In this document: positions 53,217-64,000 of the stretch, one piece after another
Layout: each line of letters begins with the position of its first letter
Numbering within the stretch: the first letter of the stretch is position 1
Origin: Telmatactis stephensoni
Taxonomy: Eukaryota; Cnidaria; Anthozoa; Actiniaria; Isophelliidae
DNA length: 64,000 nt
Assembly: GCA_029948255.1 (NCBI GenBank)
Contig: JALIZF010001569.1
Location: forward strand, 248,001 to 312,000
Direction: 5' to 3'
Position numbers and translations under genes: made by a program
The notes under the pieces: generated by a model
The model's database searches: none
What the model was told of the DNA's origin: nothing
The model's input: the letters and a program-made list of their open reading frames with translations, nothing else

Positions 53217-54130
53217 TAGAAATTAGGTTTTACCTAATTGTGGAGCTCCCTATTAAAGGCACTGTTACACGGTGTAATTTTTCTTGCAACTTGCAATGCA
53301 ATGCCATTGTTGTAAAAGGGAATCTCTTCTGAAACAATGGCATTGCATTGCAAGTTACAAGAAAAATTGCATTGGTAACAGCGTCTCAAGTTTAAATAGT
53401 TTTTTATGCTCTTGTTTCAAATGAATTGGGCTTCCTGTGTTATTGGCCAAAGAAGATTCCATTTTTAACTTGTTTAATGCAAACATAGAATCGAGTTATT
53501 GTGGGGACTTGATGTCACACATGGGCTCACCCTGGTTTAAAAAAGGGTTTGAAAAAGTTAAAATAAAGATTGCTAATCCATTTGTTCTAAGTTTGCATAT
53601 ACTATAACAGTTTGGTCTTTTGGTGAATTATATCAATTTGCAAGCTCAGTGACCTATATTAACAGTAATAGTCTAGTTTTCCTTTATAAGAGACGTTGAA
53701 CCTCTTGACAAAAGGCACATCTGTACAAGCTTAGCCTTTTTTCCATGAAAACCCATGGGAATAAATGCGATTTTTGTGTTGTTTTTTATCAAAATTTTGT
53801 GCATTTCCTAGCATCTATTTTGAATAATTTCATTGACTTTGGGCTAATTAAGCCTGTATAAATTTGCTTTTGTCAGGAACATTAGTTATCTCTAGTAATG
53901 GGAAACTTGACTATTCAGATTCAGTGTCAGATTTTATAATTGAGTTTGCAGTAGTGGTTAATAATTCTAAGAAAGGAAACAGTTCCAAAACTTTCATATT
54001 TTCAAACAAGTTAAATAAAGCATTTCAACAGCTTTATATTGCAGAACAGCATATATTTTTTTGCCTTCTCTATATTTGGGATATCTTGGATTGTTTTTGT
54101 GGCTGTTGTTGTTATTTTTCTTCTTTAGTT
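53217..54130. repeat. Diverged dispersed repeat, copy 2, with an inserted hairpin MITE
   Basis: This shares the phrase order of 47277-47700 (AAATTAGGTTTTACCTAAT, GGAGCTCCC, CAAATGAATTGGGCTTCCTG). It is interrupted at about 53256-53388 by an inverted-repeat element absent from the other copy. Confidence 0.6.
53256..53388. mobile_element. ~133-bp hairpin MITE
   Basis: CTTGCAACTTGCAATGCAATG followed by CCATTG is mirrored by CAATGGCATTGCATTGCAAG plus TTACAAGAAAAATT. Outer ends pair AGGCACTGTTACAC with a diverged right end. The empty site is visible in the related repeat at 47277-47700. Confidence 0.65.
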
Positions 54131-54401
54131 AATTAATTAACCCATCAAAATTGCTTGTTTGTGGTTGGAAAGTGTGTAGTTTTGATGCTACATACTATGA
54201 ACATAAGAATTAACTAAAATTGCTTAATGATTTTGATGATGAATGTACAAACTTAAATTTCACTAAATTTACTTTTTCTACACTAATTTCCTTTTCTGAA
54301 CAAAACTTCCTTGAATTAGCCCAGATTTAGCCTATCAGCATTGTTAATTTTGTATGTAAATTATTAGTTTAAATATAAATATTTTTATTATTTCTATTTA
54401 G

Positions 54402-56626
54402 GTATAATAGTGTTTGAGAAACCATGTTCAATCGTTGTGGACATTCAAGAATTATATGGGAGTGAAAGCAGAAGTCAGGTGTATGGGCACCTTCAAAACT
54501 TACTTGGAAAGCCAGAATTGTCAGATATCAGTAAGTGCCATGTTAATTCTATTGGTTCTATTTTCAGGGGCTTTATCAAGGTTAAAGAGCAGGTCCCAGT
54601 TTACCTTGGCTTTTTGGTTCTCAATGATTGCTGATAAAATTCTTTGTTGATACCAAGAATGATGATGATGATGATATTGTTATTACTATTATTAATAGGA
54701 ATATTTTATCAAAAGGGGAGAGCCTGTAGTAATTGATTCATGACTGATTTCCAGTATATAAGCTGCTGGTATATTCTCTGATTGGCCAATTCAAACAGCT
54801 GATGGCAGGATATCTCAAACATGTGGATGAAAAAAAAACAGACATCAATAAAGAGATATTTGATGTTTCTCTCTGGTTTTGGATTATTTTATGTCCAAAT
54901 AATAATATGAAGTAGTTCTTTGTAGACTGATGGATCTGAATTTATGTAACTTTTTTGAATATTGAAAATGAGGTAAAGAAATTCATTACAGCAAAAGGTG
55001 TTCACCTTTGACCGCAATCAAAAGTTAAATTAACTGAGAAAAATTTATTTAGAAGTTGAATGGCTGTATTTCAATCACTAACACATTGTTTTGGTTTATC
55101 ATTTTGGTTTCTGAATCTTGTGAGAGGTTTATTAGTTAGTACAACCAAATAAAGAGTTTTCAAAGAAGCTGAAAAGATGCAGTGTTTATTTGATGTTGAC
55201 AGCTATAAGGCACACTTTGAGCTCCCATTTCAAAGAGGCAGATTAGGTTAATGAATGAAATTACTACAGGCTCTTCCTCCCCTTTTCCCCTAATCAAGCC
55301 CCTTTCTCCTCCCCTCCTCCCCTCCCCCCTGAGCCTGTTGACAGGCTAAAACATTTGCAATCCCTTCCTTTAATTCCTTCCTTTTCAGGAATGTTTGCAT
55401 GATTGTATATATCCTTTTCTCAATTAAAACTTTTGTTTTGATATATATATCAATGCAAACTAGTGAGTTAATTATGGGATAGTTCCAATTATACACGAGG
55501 TGATATACATTTATTAATATCAAATTCATAATTATTTTAAGGAACCCTGTGTTATGATGACGCATGTCATCTGAAAAGGTATTGCCAAAGTAGAGATAAC
55601 CTTTCAACTATTGCAACAAGAATAGCCAAGATGGAAATGTTATGCAATAGGTTCCACTTTGGTAATCATGTCGATGTATGGTGCAGAAGGAACTGCAACC
55701 CATATAAATCTGATGCACTAAAGGTAAAACTTATAGTAATTTATACAGAATTAGTCAAATGTATACTAAATATACACTTATTTCGAAAAATATGTCGCTG
55801 TTCACAACAACAAGCGTCAAGCCTCGACCAAAATGGATACTGGTGTTATGCCGGTAATAAATAAATCAGACTTGTTTCTCTAGATCGAGCTAGTTACACA
55901 ACGTGAGCATTCTCATGTGCTTGGAAATATATTGCACTCAATTCGGTAGTTCAAAACAAGCCTGATTTGAGTGCACTACAAGCAATAAACATGCATTCAT
56001 TTCGGTCTTGGATTGACGCTTGTTGCTTTTAACTGCGACGTTTTTTTAAATAAGTGTATTTCATATCCTTCAAATTAAACATTGATATAATTTAAGTAAA
56101 TATGTCTAAATTTATATCTTTGAAAGGTAACTGATTTATAATGCTGCTAATTCAACCAGGACCACTTAGATGAACTGATATTTAATCAATTTATTGCAGC
56201 TCTCAACTCTACATTGTTATCAGCGTGTATGAGAACACTATAATTTGAGTGTTTAATTCAGTTATTAGTTCTAAGTATATATGGTTTTACTGGTTTTTGA
56301 TTGGTCACTATAATTCAAGTGGCCCCAATTAAAGCACTGTAAGAAGATGGGCTGTTATTATTTGAACATCATTTGACAAATGATTTTTTATGTGTGTACA
56401 TGTATATATTGTGTATATGTCACAGGAAATATTTTTTTAAACAAACATTTCATATTCTTCATCTGCATTTTTATTACTTATGTTAATCTATTGTTTTTTT
56501 TTTTTTTTTTGTAGGATGTAAACATGCACTGAAGTGTGCGAGCAGTTATTTTCTTGGCTGTCAAGATTTTCAATAATATCAAAACATATGAATAGGTGGC
56601 GGTTTCTTTTTGTAATGCTTTTGTAA
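54402..56626 (+). pseudogene. KDZ-type (Kyakuja/Dileera/Zisupton-like) transposase C-terminal exons
   Basis: Three exons with good splice sites are readable: 54402-54530 (FEKPCSIVVDIQELYGSES), 55542-55723 (LCYDDACHLKRYC, then FHFGNHVDVWCRRNCNP) and 56515-56626 (TEVCEQLFSWLSRFSIISKH, then NRWRF). The first two join in phase. YDDACHL and FHFxNHxDxWCxxNC, followed by a CEQxFSWLS block, fit my recollection of the KDZ transposase core, where the DACH aspartate is catalytic. The third exon needs a one-base shift between 56515 and 56528 to reach the conserved frame, so the copy is probably dead. Upstream exons were not found. Family assignment is from remembered motifs. Confidence 0.6.
54711..55285. 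mobile_element. ~575-bp inverted-repeat element in the KDZ intron
   Basis: AGAGCCTGTAGTAATTGATT at about 54719 is mirrored by a diverged copy ending at about 55270 (GAAATTACTACAGGCTCTT), extending outward through a GGGGA/TCCCC pair. The body is AT-rich and noncoding. It sits between the first and second KDZ exons. Confidence 0.6.
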
Positions 56627-57057
56627 TGTCAAAAAAGGCATTCTAAATAATGAATTTTAACTTTTTCATGTTTCGTGAATTTATAAATATTGTGTAAAAT
56701 GACGTTTGCAGAAATTATTTTATGCTGATGTCATTGTGATAGCATGATTGTATTTGTAAAAAATACTCCAATTTGTTTATGATTTTTAAAATATAAATTA
56801 GCTTCATTTCATAATGATAAGAAATAAAATTATTTTTTTTTGGTAATAGAGTTGCATTTGTTTATGTATTTATGACCAAGATGAAAATTGGATTGTATGT
56901 CATTTTATCACTTTCAACAATAAATTTAGCCCCTTAATTGACTTCAAAAGAACTCATTTGGTAAAAATATACTAAATGTGCATTTATCAGCTAATTCAAA
57001 AAATGTGACCACTAGTCTTTCACCTTGATAAATAAACTAGACGCCTAATAGGCGTTC
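56627..57057. other. AT-rich noncoding stretch
   Basis: I see nothing supportable here beyond AATAAAA-type poly(A) signals (about 56824) that could end the KDZ transcript. Confidence 0.4.
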
Positions 57058-59014
57058 ACTCGGGCTACACCTGTGTATAGTACTTGGAGAGAAATGGAGA
57101 ACAGAAGTTGATGGAAACCAGTTTGACTTGTCAGTGTCTTTTGATTGCAAAAATGCATGACAAGTACTCCCAGAGTAGAACACAAATTATATTGGGGAGA
57201 AAGTAGTTTGTACATAATTGTGCCACATCATGGTGGTTATTAATATACTGCTGGTCTTTTTATCATGCCAGACATATACAGTATACAGTCTGCTTTATTT
57301 TGTAAATGCCTACCAAATGATCCAATATGATCTATAGATAATACATTATAGCTCACACAATTTAAATTTCTATTCTGTACTTTTTTACTTTGATTTATGG
57401 AAACAAAACTTACAAACTGTGGCAGACTGTTTCGATGTCCAAGTTAAAATGATTTTGATATTGCTGTTGTCACATTGGTAGATTCTAGAAGTACCACAGT
57501 TACCTTTCTATGAAATCATTTCAGTTTCTTAACACAACTTTTCAATACATGTATTACCATGTTTTTAATATGGAGCAGATCAATGATTATAGCAGTAGTC
57601 AGTTGCTGATGCTTTATTTGAAGAAGTGTAATGTCATACAATATATGCTCATTACTGAACCATATATAGCTCCTCCATGCACATCAATCTGATACTACTA
57701 CATACAGTAATATCTTCAATTCAATCCACTTTCTCTTGTTTCTGTGAACATGGTTGCACAAAGCTTCTACAAATTTGTGGTTGAGTATCACTTTTCATTG
57801 ATTGAAAATATCATTTTGTACATTATAAAATTATTCTTCAATTGTTGCCAGTATAAGGTCTCATAAACATTACTATCATTTCCATGGTTATCCATCACTA
57901 TATTTGTATCTGCTAAAGTTGAGCATGATTGACAGTAAAGTGCATTCAATATAATCATGACATTATTGTACAAAATACAGATTGCACTAAATATTTATAA
58001 GTTGATAATAAAAAATCATTTGTTTTCCATTGTTTATTTGGTGTAATTTTGCACCATTTACTAATTCCTGTTTCCTGGCTTAATTATTGAATGCACCCTA
58101 GTCACCTTATTACACAAAGGCAAGAATTTCCTAGTCTTTCTAGTTAAAATAAACATTGTAGATATTGTTAGTTAATTAGTTCGTTTTCAGTTTAACACGG
58201 CTCTCAGGAAGAGCATGAATGTAGACACCGTGTAAGCAAATATTATGTGCAAGCAGTGGTGAAATATTATTAATTTAAACAAACTACTGATATATATAAA
58301 AAGACAATATCTCCGTGTCTTACATGTCTGTCCACAGGAGGCCCAAGCTCTCTATGAGAGGCGAATATTACAAAGCTTTGTATGGGAGTTTAGGTTCCGC
58401 TTTATTACTCCGTAAATAATAAAGCAAATACACTCTAACGGTTATACAGTGCTTCTTGTGTTATTGGTATTCTCTGGTAGCGATTTTAGGCCATTTTGGC
58501 CTAAAATCGCTACCAGAGAATACCAATAACACAAGAAGCACTGTATAACCGTTAGAGTGTATTTGCTTTATTATTTACGGAGTAATAAAGCGGAACCTAA
58601 ACTCCCATACAAAGCTTTGTAATATTCGCCTCTCATAGAGAGCTTGGGCCTCCTGTGGTCTGTCCTCAAGTGAAGTTCGCTGCCACAAATCGATCTGTCT
58701 CGTGTTCTTGGACGATCAATACATTATAAGTTGATTACAACAGCTGGTAAGAAGGTCATCACTAAATTCGAGAATTCGATATTAACGATAAAAGCAAAGT
58801 ATCTTGAGATTAAAAGCCAATAGTTCGAAAAATCTGAAACTAATTCCGATTGATAGCGTCCGCCATTTTGTTCTCAATCTCTCGCGACCACAGGAAGCCT
58901 CGTGGTCAACAGTGTACCCCAAAGACTTCTGGGTAATTTGCCGATTTGCGACGTTGATAGATTGATAGACCGAAAAGGTAAACCTAGACTCGAGCTACCA
59001 CAGGTAGCCCGAGT
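57058..59014. mobile_element. Candidate ~2-kb element, ACTCGGGCTAC ends
   Basis: ACTCGGGCTACACCTGTG at 57058 is matched inverted by CACAGGTAGCCCGAGT ending at 59014 (one-base gap). The interior holds no recognised gene; it contains the 327-bp palindrome at 58332-58658. The right part (CCGCCATTTTGTTCTCAATC and later TAGACTCGAGC) has relatives near 31050-31260. A target duplication was not identified. Confidence 0.5.
58332..58658. repeat. 327-bp near-perfect palindrome with ~162-bp arms
   Basis: The arm from CCACAGGAGGCCCAAGCTCT to ATTTTAGGCCA is repeated inverted with essentially no mismatch visible, with a 3-bp TTT centre at 58494-58496. TCTGT flanks both sides (58327-58331 and 58659-58663), a possible 5-bp target duplication. 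No coding frame is recognised in the arms. Confidence 0.95.
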
Positions 59015-59425
59015 AATAAGTCATTGTAGCATGTATTGTTTGTTTATTGAGAAATGCATTTGTTGATATTATAATAAAGAACTCTGATATTAAAATAGTG
59101 GTTTATAGTAGTTTTGCATGGTTTTACAGGGGTGGATCCAAGGGAGGTGCGTTGAATGTGGTTGATCCCCCTTTTGGACAATGGTGATAGCTTTTCAGAA
59201 ATAAACACTTTTTTTGTCAATAGTTTGGGTCGAGAAAGCGTTAAAACATACCCCCTCTTTAAATATGCTGGATCCGCCACTGTTTTAAGTATTAGAAAAC
59301 ATTAAAACATTTAGAAATGGTGATCAATCAGGTGAACATTCTGTTTCGAAGACTACTCACCTGGACTTAGCTTTTGGTAAAAGTTTTCATTTTTGACCTC
59401 AAGGTACCTAAGTTGCTATTTATAG

Positions 59426-59937
59426 ACGGTCGCTCTTAATACATTACTTGTTGAAGTGGAAGGAATTTTAAATGCAAGACCCATTACATATGTATACAGT
59501 GATGATGAATCAATTTCATATCCACTCACACCCTCTGATCTTATCTATGGTAGGGGAGTTAGTAATACTCCTAATTGTTCTCATGAAATTGTCAGCACTT
59601 GTGACTCACTGACAAAACGAGTTAAAGACCACAGGAACTTATTGAGTTCACTCGACGATGGCGCAAAGAATATCTTACTGGATTACGAGAATACTCTGCG
59701 AAAGCCAATCAGGGTAGCAGAACAACCCTAAATGTAGGTGATATTGTGATTTTACGAGATGACTCCACTAAGAAAAGCTTTTGGAAACTTGCTAAGATAG
59801 AAGAACTGTTAGAGGGAAGAGATGGACGTGTACGCACTGCTACAGTAAGGACTGTACGAGGTCAAGGTTCTGGACAAGCGACTCAAGTATTACGAAGACC
59901 CACACAGTATCTGATTCCATTAGAAGTTAACAAGTGA
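59426..59937 (+). pseudogene. BEL/Pao retrotransposon pol 3' end (integrase C-terminal region)
   Basis: The frame from about 59426 reads LLVEVEGILNARPITY and PLTPSDLIYGR, the end of the integrase core in BEL/Pao elements. After a frameshift near 59640-59650 the reading continues as RRWRKEYLTGLRE, then VGDIVILRDDS, FWKLAKIEEL, DGRVRTATVR and LRRPTQYLIPLEV. This is the DUF5641-type C-terminal domain typical of this superfamily. TGA ends it at about 59937. Nothing of the reverse transcriptase or gag remains upstream. It is a 5'-truncated or internally deleted copy, inactive. Confidence 0.85.
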
Positions 59938-60050
59938 ACATTTGAACATTGTAGTATAGTTTAGTCAATTACCGAGTTCAATGATTATTGTAATTACTAC
60001 CAGTTTTGTTACATTCAAGTAGCTGATTCTGTCAAATCAGCTAGGGCGAG

Positions 60051-60201
60051 TGTCAAGTTCAGTTTTGAAACATGTGACTGTGACGTCATAGGACAGAGAG
60101 CCGTGTGCTTAGAGAGAGAGAGAAGGCGAGAAGAGACAAGTTTTCTGTTGTAGTAAGTTTATCAAAAAGATTGCGAATAAATCGAGTTGTCGTTCATCAC
60201 A
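60051..60201. repeat. Probable BEL/Pao 3' LTR
   Basis: It lies 113 bp downstream of the pol stop. It begins TGTCAAGTTCAG after a purine-rich AGGGCGAG and ends CGTTCATCACA, giving TG...CA ends. An AATAAA signal is inside (about 60175). There is no second LTR in the window to compare, so the boundaries are inferred. Confidence 0.5.
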
Positions 60202-60203
60202 GT

Positions 60204-60407
60204 CAGTATCAAAATGTAAAATAAGACTATATAAAAAATATCTTTCACTTGCTAGTTGACCGAAGTAGACACCAGGTGACCAATGTCACACAGACATACA
60301 AGTGACCAGAGCACCTAGGCATATCTGTTGTCTACAGGTCTCAAGAGATATCTATCATATCAATTGAAAGATATTTTACTAATCTTATTTTACATTTTGA
60401 TACTGGC
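60204..60407. mobile_element. ~204-bp MITE with ~45-bp arms
   Basis: CAGTATCAAAATGTAAAATA plus AATATCTTTCA is mirrored by TGAAAGATATTTTACTAATC followed by TTATTTTACATTTTGATACTG. It starts about 3 bp after the probable LTR end. The interior contains GTGACC/GGTCAC-like short pairs. Confidence 0.75.
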
Positions 60408-60499
60408 CAAATACTTTTTACATAGAACTATAAATAATAGATATTTTGATTTATACCTTTTGTTCAATTCTTTGACCTACCAAAAGCCCATTCATTTTG

Positions 60500-60967
60500 T
60501 TATATAAAAAGCAAGTTTAAGAAAAAAAATGAACTTTGCTGACAAAAAATCTTAAACTCATCTTGACATAATTGGGTTTGGAGTACCAATGTCATGGGCC
60601 ACCAAATGATTTCAAGTTCACGTGATGGCAAGCCTTTCACGTTTCCATGGATCACAATTTCAGTGGAACTTGTTGGCCTTCTTGATTTTGACATTTGTAT
60701 AGCCTCCTTGATGGCATCTTCTGCTGTTCGAATTTCTTTGAAATTGGGCATCTGGCCTTGAAATTCACTAAAGCCTCTCCAGTGACGACTGGTTTTCAGT
60801 TGGATGTCACCTTTTGACAAGACATTTTGCAAAATTGCCATGTCGTACATCTTGTAGGACACACGCCTGGCCGCTGATGCTATCATTGGAGGACGATAGT
60901 GGCTAGTTTCCTTTACAGAATACGGGATATTTAGACTCATTTTGTATATGAGTTTTGCCATTTACCT
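60500..60967 (-). CDS. Unrecognised minus-strand ORF, possible exon
   Basis: On the minus strand an acceptor-like TTTTTTAG (about 60968) precedes GTAAATGGC, and ATG at 60961 opens 153 codons (MAKLIYKMSLNIPYS, ARRVSYKMYDMAILQNVLSK, TAEDAIKEAIQMSKSRRP, IVIHGNVKGLPSRELE). Composition looks protein-like until the last 30 residues, which are low-complexity and may be intron. No family is recognised. The ORF at 61810-62001, also minus, could be an upstream exon. Confidence 0.35.
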
Positions 60968-61009
60968 AAAAAAATCATTAAAATACAGACAAACAATCAA
61001 ACGCAATCC

Positions 61010-61500
61010 GGATAGAGGTTGGGGGGTACTCCTTACAAAAGTGGGAGGGGCTGCTCGATGGAGGGTTTTGAAAAGGACTCTAAAAGGTACGCATAAATTA
61101 TCGGAGATGTCGATTTTACACCCTAAAAGGTACGAACACATTGTTAATAAAGCGAGATGGAAAGTGAGATTGTTTTAAGGTGGCCAGCGGGTATCTATTT
61201 TGGCGCAGAATCACCCGTTTCTGAACCTCGCTGTATGGCGTGAAATTATCCGATGGGTTTCAAATCTAAGGATCTATGTTTTCAGTACCTTTTAAGGTTT
61301 CCGGTTCATAGCGTACCTTTTAGGGTCAGGATAATGAAAATCACGATTAAGGTGGCCCGCGGGTATCTATTTTGGCATGGAATCACCCATTTCTGAACCT
61401 CGCTGTATGGCGTGAAATTATCCGATGGCTCTCAAATTTCAGATTTGAAACCCCTAAGGATCTATGTTTTCAGTTTTTTCCCTCATGAGAATATGTAATT
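61010..61500. repeat. Repeat region with a 79-bp direct duplication
   Basis: GGTGGCCAGCGGGTATCTAT to ATTATCCGATGG at 61179-61257 recurs at 61351-61428 with few differences, and both are followed by AAGGATCTATGTTTTCAGT. The upstream GGGGGTACTCC and AAAAGGTACG phrases belong to the same repeat and resemble sequence near 8100-8190. Confidence 0.7.
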
Positions 61501-61809
61501 CATGCTTTGGAATGTATTGTTTCACAGTATTTTCAGCTAATTTTTTGCTTATCTTTTTCTCCCCATGTAATCAATGAGTGCAATATCGAACGAGCCTGCG
61601 AAGATCAAAACTCATTGGAGAAAATGGAAGAAAACACCTGAAACTAACTATAAGGGTAATTAATTCTTACATATATACCATCACATTAAGTGGCCATATT
61701 CAGTCCAAACAAGGTCTCCTGTTGATTTATCATCTCAGCAAACTAGTGCAACGAATCTCAGAGTCTCGGGTTTATTTTAAGTGTAGTGGCGTGAGATAAA
61801 ATATTATTC

Positions 61810-62001
61810 TCACAATGCATGCTCACTATATAACCACTCAAACAATTCATTGTGATTTATCAAGCAGCGCTGCATCCTGCTCTGGGATGATTCTGGATCT
61901 TGTATTAATTTTAACTTTCCATATGAAAGCACTTCCAATAATTCTTCTTTCAGTTTTTCTCCGTCTTTGGCTGTAAAAGCCACCACAGCAAACTCGGCCA
62001 T
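61810..62001 (-). CDS. Unrecognised small minus-strand ORF
   Basis: ATG at 62001 (MAEFAVVAFTAKDGEK, then LKEELLEVLSYGKLK) opens 63 codons to a stop at 61810. The N-terminus, alternating hydrophobic residues and ending VAFT, looks like a beta strand. It may be a first exon with the remaining exons at lower coordinates. I cannot name it. Confidence 0.3.
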   Translation of the reverse strand: MAEFAVVAFTAKDGEKLKEELLEVLSYGKLKLIQDPESSQSRMQRCLINHNELFEWLYSEHAL

Positions 62002-62009
62002 ACGTGAAA

Positions 62010-63290
62010 AATTTCAAATAGAAGGCTTTCTGAACAGATGAGACAAAAAAAAGACATCACTTATCAATATATGTTTGATATGAGAAAGCAAAAAATAACC
62101 TCGCCTAAGGCTGCGATAGATAAAACTAATTTAGTATGTCATTACAGCCTTGAAAATCATTTTGTAGTTGTTCAAACATGAGATACAGATTTGCTATTGT
62201 CTAGTCAAAAAGAAATCATCTTTTCTTAATTCAATATGACTAGTATAGACACAACAAAAAGTAACAGTAAAAAAAAAACAAAGCAAAGAAACAAGGAGGA
62301 AATGATCATCTATATTTAAGCTGTAATAGGTCAAGAAAAACATGTGACCTAATGGCGGGCGTTTCAAAACAACAACAAAACCCTGCTCGATTTCGATTTC
62401 ACTAGGTACACTCTTGGATATGAGACAAAGGTTTTGCCTTTCGTAACAGTCTTTCATTCAGAATATCCAGTTCGTAAAGATCTGAAAGCAGGAACAGCGC
62501 GAGTTTACTCGGAAACCGCGGGTAGTTGACCATCCCAAAGAGTAAACCCGTCTTCAAAAGATATTTACTAATCACTATAATTCATTTGAACTACAGAAAA
62601 AAATGTAACGCTAAAAAGAGTGAATTCTCTTATGTGCTTTTACTTGAAATGAATGAATTTCAACATCACTTTTCGTGTACCCGTTCAGAATTTTTTTCTC
62701 TGAACATGAAAAAAGGTTACAAAGAATGAATTACATACATGCTTTGCACCAATGAGAGGAAAAATTATCAAATGAACAAGTAAATCATGAAGGTTATAGT
62801 CTATGTAGCTCATTTTGTTTTCAGAAATCTTCTTAACACTTGGTTGTAAAGAGGTGTGCACAGTTTCGGGGGCAGAGATAAACGCGCGCACTGCCGCACA
62901 AGACTGAAAAAGTGAAAAAAATTGAGAAAAGCAATTCAGAAATCTGAAAGTGATGAAAGAAAAACTGAATTATGTTGATTAAAATATTTGGAAAATCACT
63001 TTTCATTCATAAAAGTGTTGGTATATGTTATTTTTTCCTGAAGGACTAAAGTTGGTCTCGTCACTGGCAGCGGTCCCGCAAAAAAGGAGGTCTAGCCATT
63101 CCTACCTACATTACAACCATAAGGTTATCTTACCTACTTAACTTGGATATTGCCTTCGACCACTTTTCAGCCTTAGCTAGTAGTAGCACACCAGTAAAGA
63201 AGGTCCTTAGTAGTAAGCACAGTCCAGTAGTACTAACAAAGGTCCTGTACGTGCAGTTGCCGTGACATGAAGGGCCAAGGGACACTATGA
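62010..63290. other. Noncoding stretch without recognised features
   Basis: Open frames here are short and lack motifs or consistent splice signals. I see no RNA gene or clear repeat. Confidence 0.4.
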
Positions 63291-63295
63291 ACTCC

Positions 63296-63715
63296 AGTTT
63301 TATGAAAATTCCATGAATTTCATATTAATTTCCCATGAAAAGCTTTTCAGTGCCCATGAATTTTGCAAAATGAAAATTCATGGTATCAATTCAGGCCATT
63401 ATTTTCCAATGAAAAAAAATGAGAAATGCCTTACTAATTTTTCATGGGTCATGAAAATGATAAGATTGACCAAAATATCAATTCATGGGTCATGAAAAAG
63501 ACCCATGAAAGTCACAACAGGGTGTTTTCATGGGCAATGAAAATTGGTGGTCAAGAGCTACTGGTTTCATGATCCATGAAAATACCATGACATCACGAAG
63601 CATTGAATTTCAGGGGCCATGAAAATGGTTAGTGATAGAACATTTGCTTTCATGGACCATGAAAATGCAGTGAAAATCATAGATCTGAGGATCATGGGCC
63701 ATGAAAATGTCAATG
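63296..63715. repeat. Array of CCATGAAAAT / ATTTTCATGG motifs
   Basis: The word CATGAAAA or its inverse, with one-base variants, occurs roughly twenty times in 420 bp, often as the dyad TTTCATGGNCCATGAAA (for example about 63648-63666). Spacing is irregular (about 12-40 bp), so it is not a simple tandem repeat. It ends abruptly near 63715. Confidence 0.75.
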
Positions 63716-64000
63716 CATTTTTACATTTCTTAATATATTATATACACTCACTACGTATACGCTTCATCATGTTGCTTGATATCATTAATATAAAATAGTT
63801 TTCTTGTTGAACTTGAAATTTATAATACAGCAAGTGTCACTCACTAATTAGTGTATTTGTAACATTATGGATGCTCCAGCATATATTTTGATTTTTAAAA
63901 ATTCAAAGTGACTGAAAAATTACTGGAATATCATTCATGGGATGTTTAATATCTACATGTAGACTACAGACTTCTTGTTCACTGCAACTACAGTTTTTAT

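Overview
The window is AT-rich metazoan nuclear DNA. Genes are split by short GT-AG introns, and several metazoan-type transposon superfamilies are present: a DIRS-like element, a Crypton, a Helitron with a protease domain, PIF/Harbinger, KDZ, BEL/Pao and a LINE fragment. The families and repeat types fit a cnidarian, probably an anthozoan such as a coral or anemone. That assignment is an inference from recalled family distributions, not a search.

Layout. 1-9 kb is host-like sequence holding the terminal exon of a Ly6/uPAR GPI-anchored protein (8279-8618), a possible signal-peptide exon (2916-2973) and many small inverted-repeat elements, two of them nested. 9-12.5 kb is foldback elements and a cluster of ACCATTGGTA repeats. 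12.5-16.7 kb is a dead DIRS-like retroelement (gag, reverse transcriptase, RNase H) broken by an in-frame stop, a frameshift and an insertion of about 1.2 kb. 18.3 kb is a LINE reverse transcriptase scrap on the minus strand. 18.8-20.2 kb is an apparently intact two-exon Crypton-type tyrosine recombinase. 21.2-31.8 kb holds a four-exon gene encoding a 1285-residue protein I cannot name (22310-29819). It has a helix-turn-helix-like region, a candidate acidic triad and a SAP-like motif, and it is bracketed by inverted repeats about 10 kb apart. This is the best candidate for an undescribed mobile system.

33-37 kb contains three tandem minus-strand mini-exons of 48, 48 and 45 nt encoding Ser/Thr-rich repeats, a long foldback and some unrecognised exon candidates. 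38.6-52.8 kb is a Helitron: cysteine protease plus HUH Rep plus PIF1 helicase, followed by an RPA-like OB-fold ORF. Its helicase is split by a complete 6567-bp PIF/Harbinger element (43401-49967). The Harbinger's transposase exon is in turn split by a 458-bp TTAA-flanked MITE (44265-44722). The result is a three-level nest with exact target duplications that order the insertions in time. 54.4-56.6 kb holds three exons of a KDZ-type transposase. 57-59 kb holds an element-like segment containing a 327-bp near-perfect palindrome. 59.4-60.4 kb is the 3' end of a BEL/Pao element with a probable LTR and an adjacent MITE. 60.5-64 kb has two unrecognised minus-strand ORFs and an unusual array of CATGAAAA/TTTTCATG motifs.

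Most protein-coding content is selfish DNA. The Crypton recombinase, the unnamed 1285-residue gene and the Harbinger Myb-like gene look intact. The DIRS, Helitron, Harbinger transposase, RPA-like, KDZ and BEL/Pao genes carry visible lesions. All exon structures come from reading splice signals and phase by eye.
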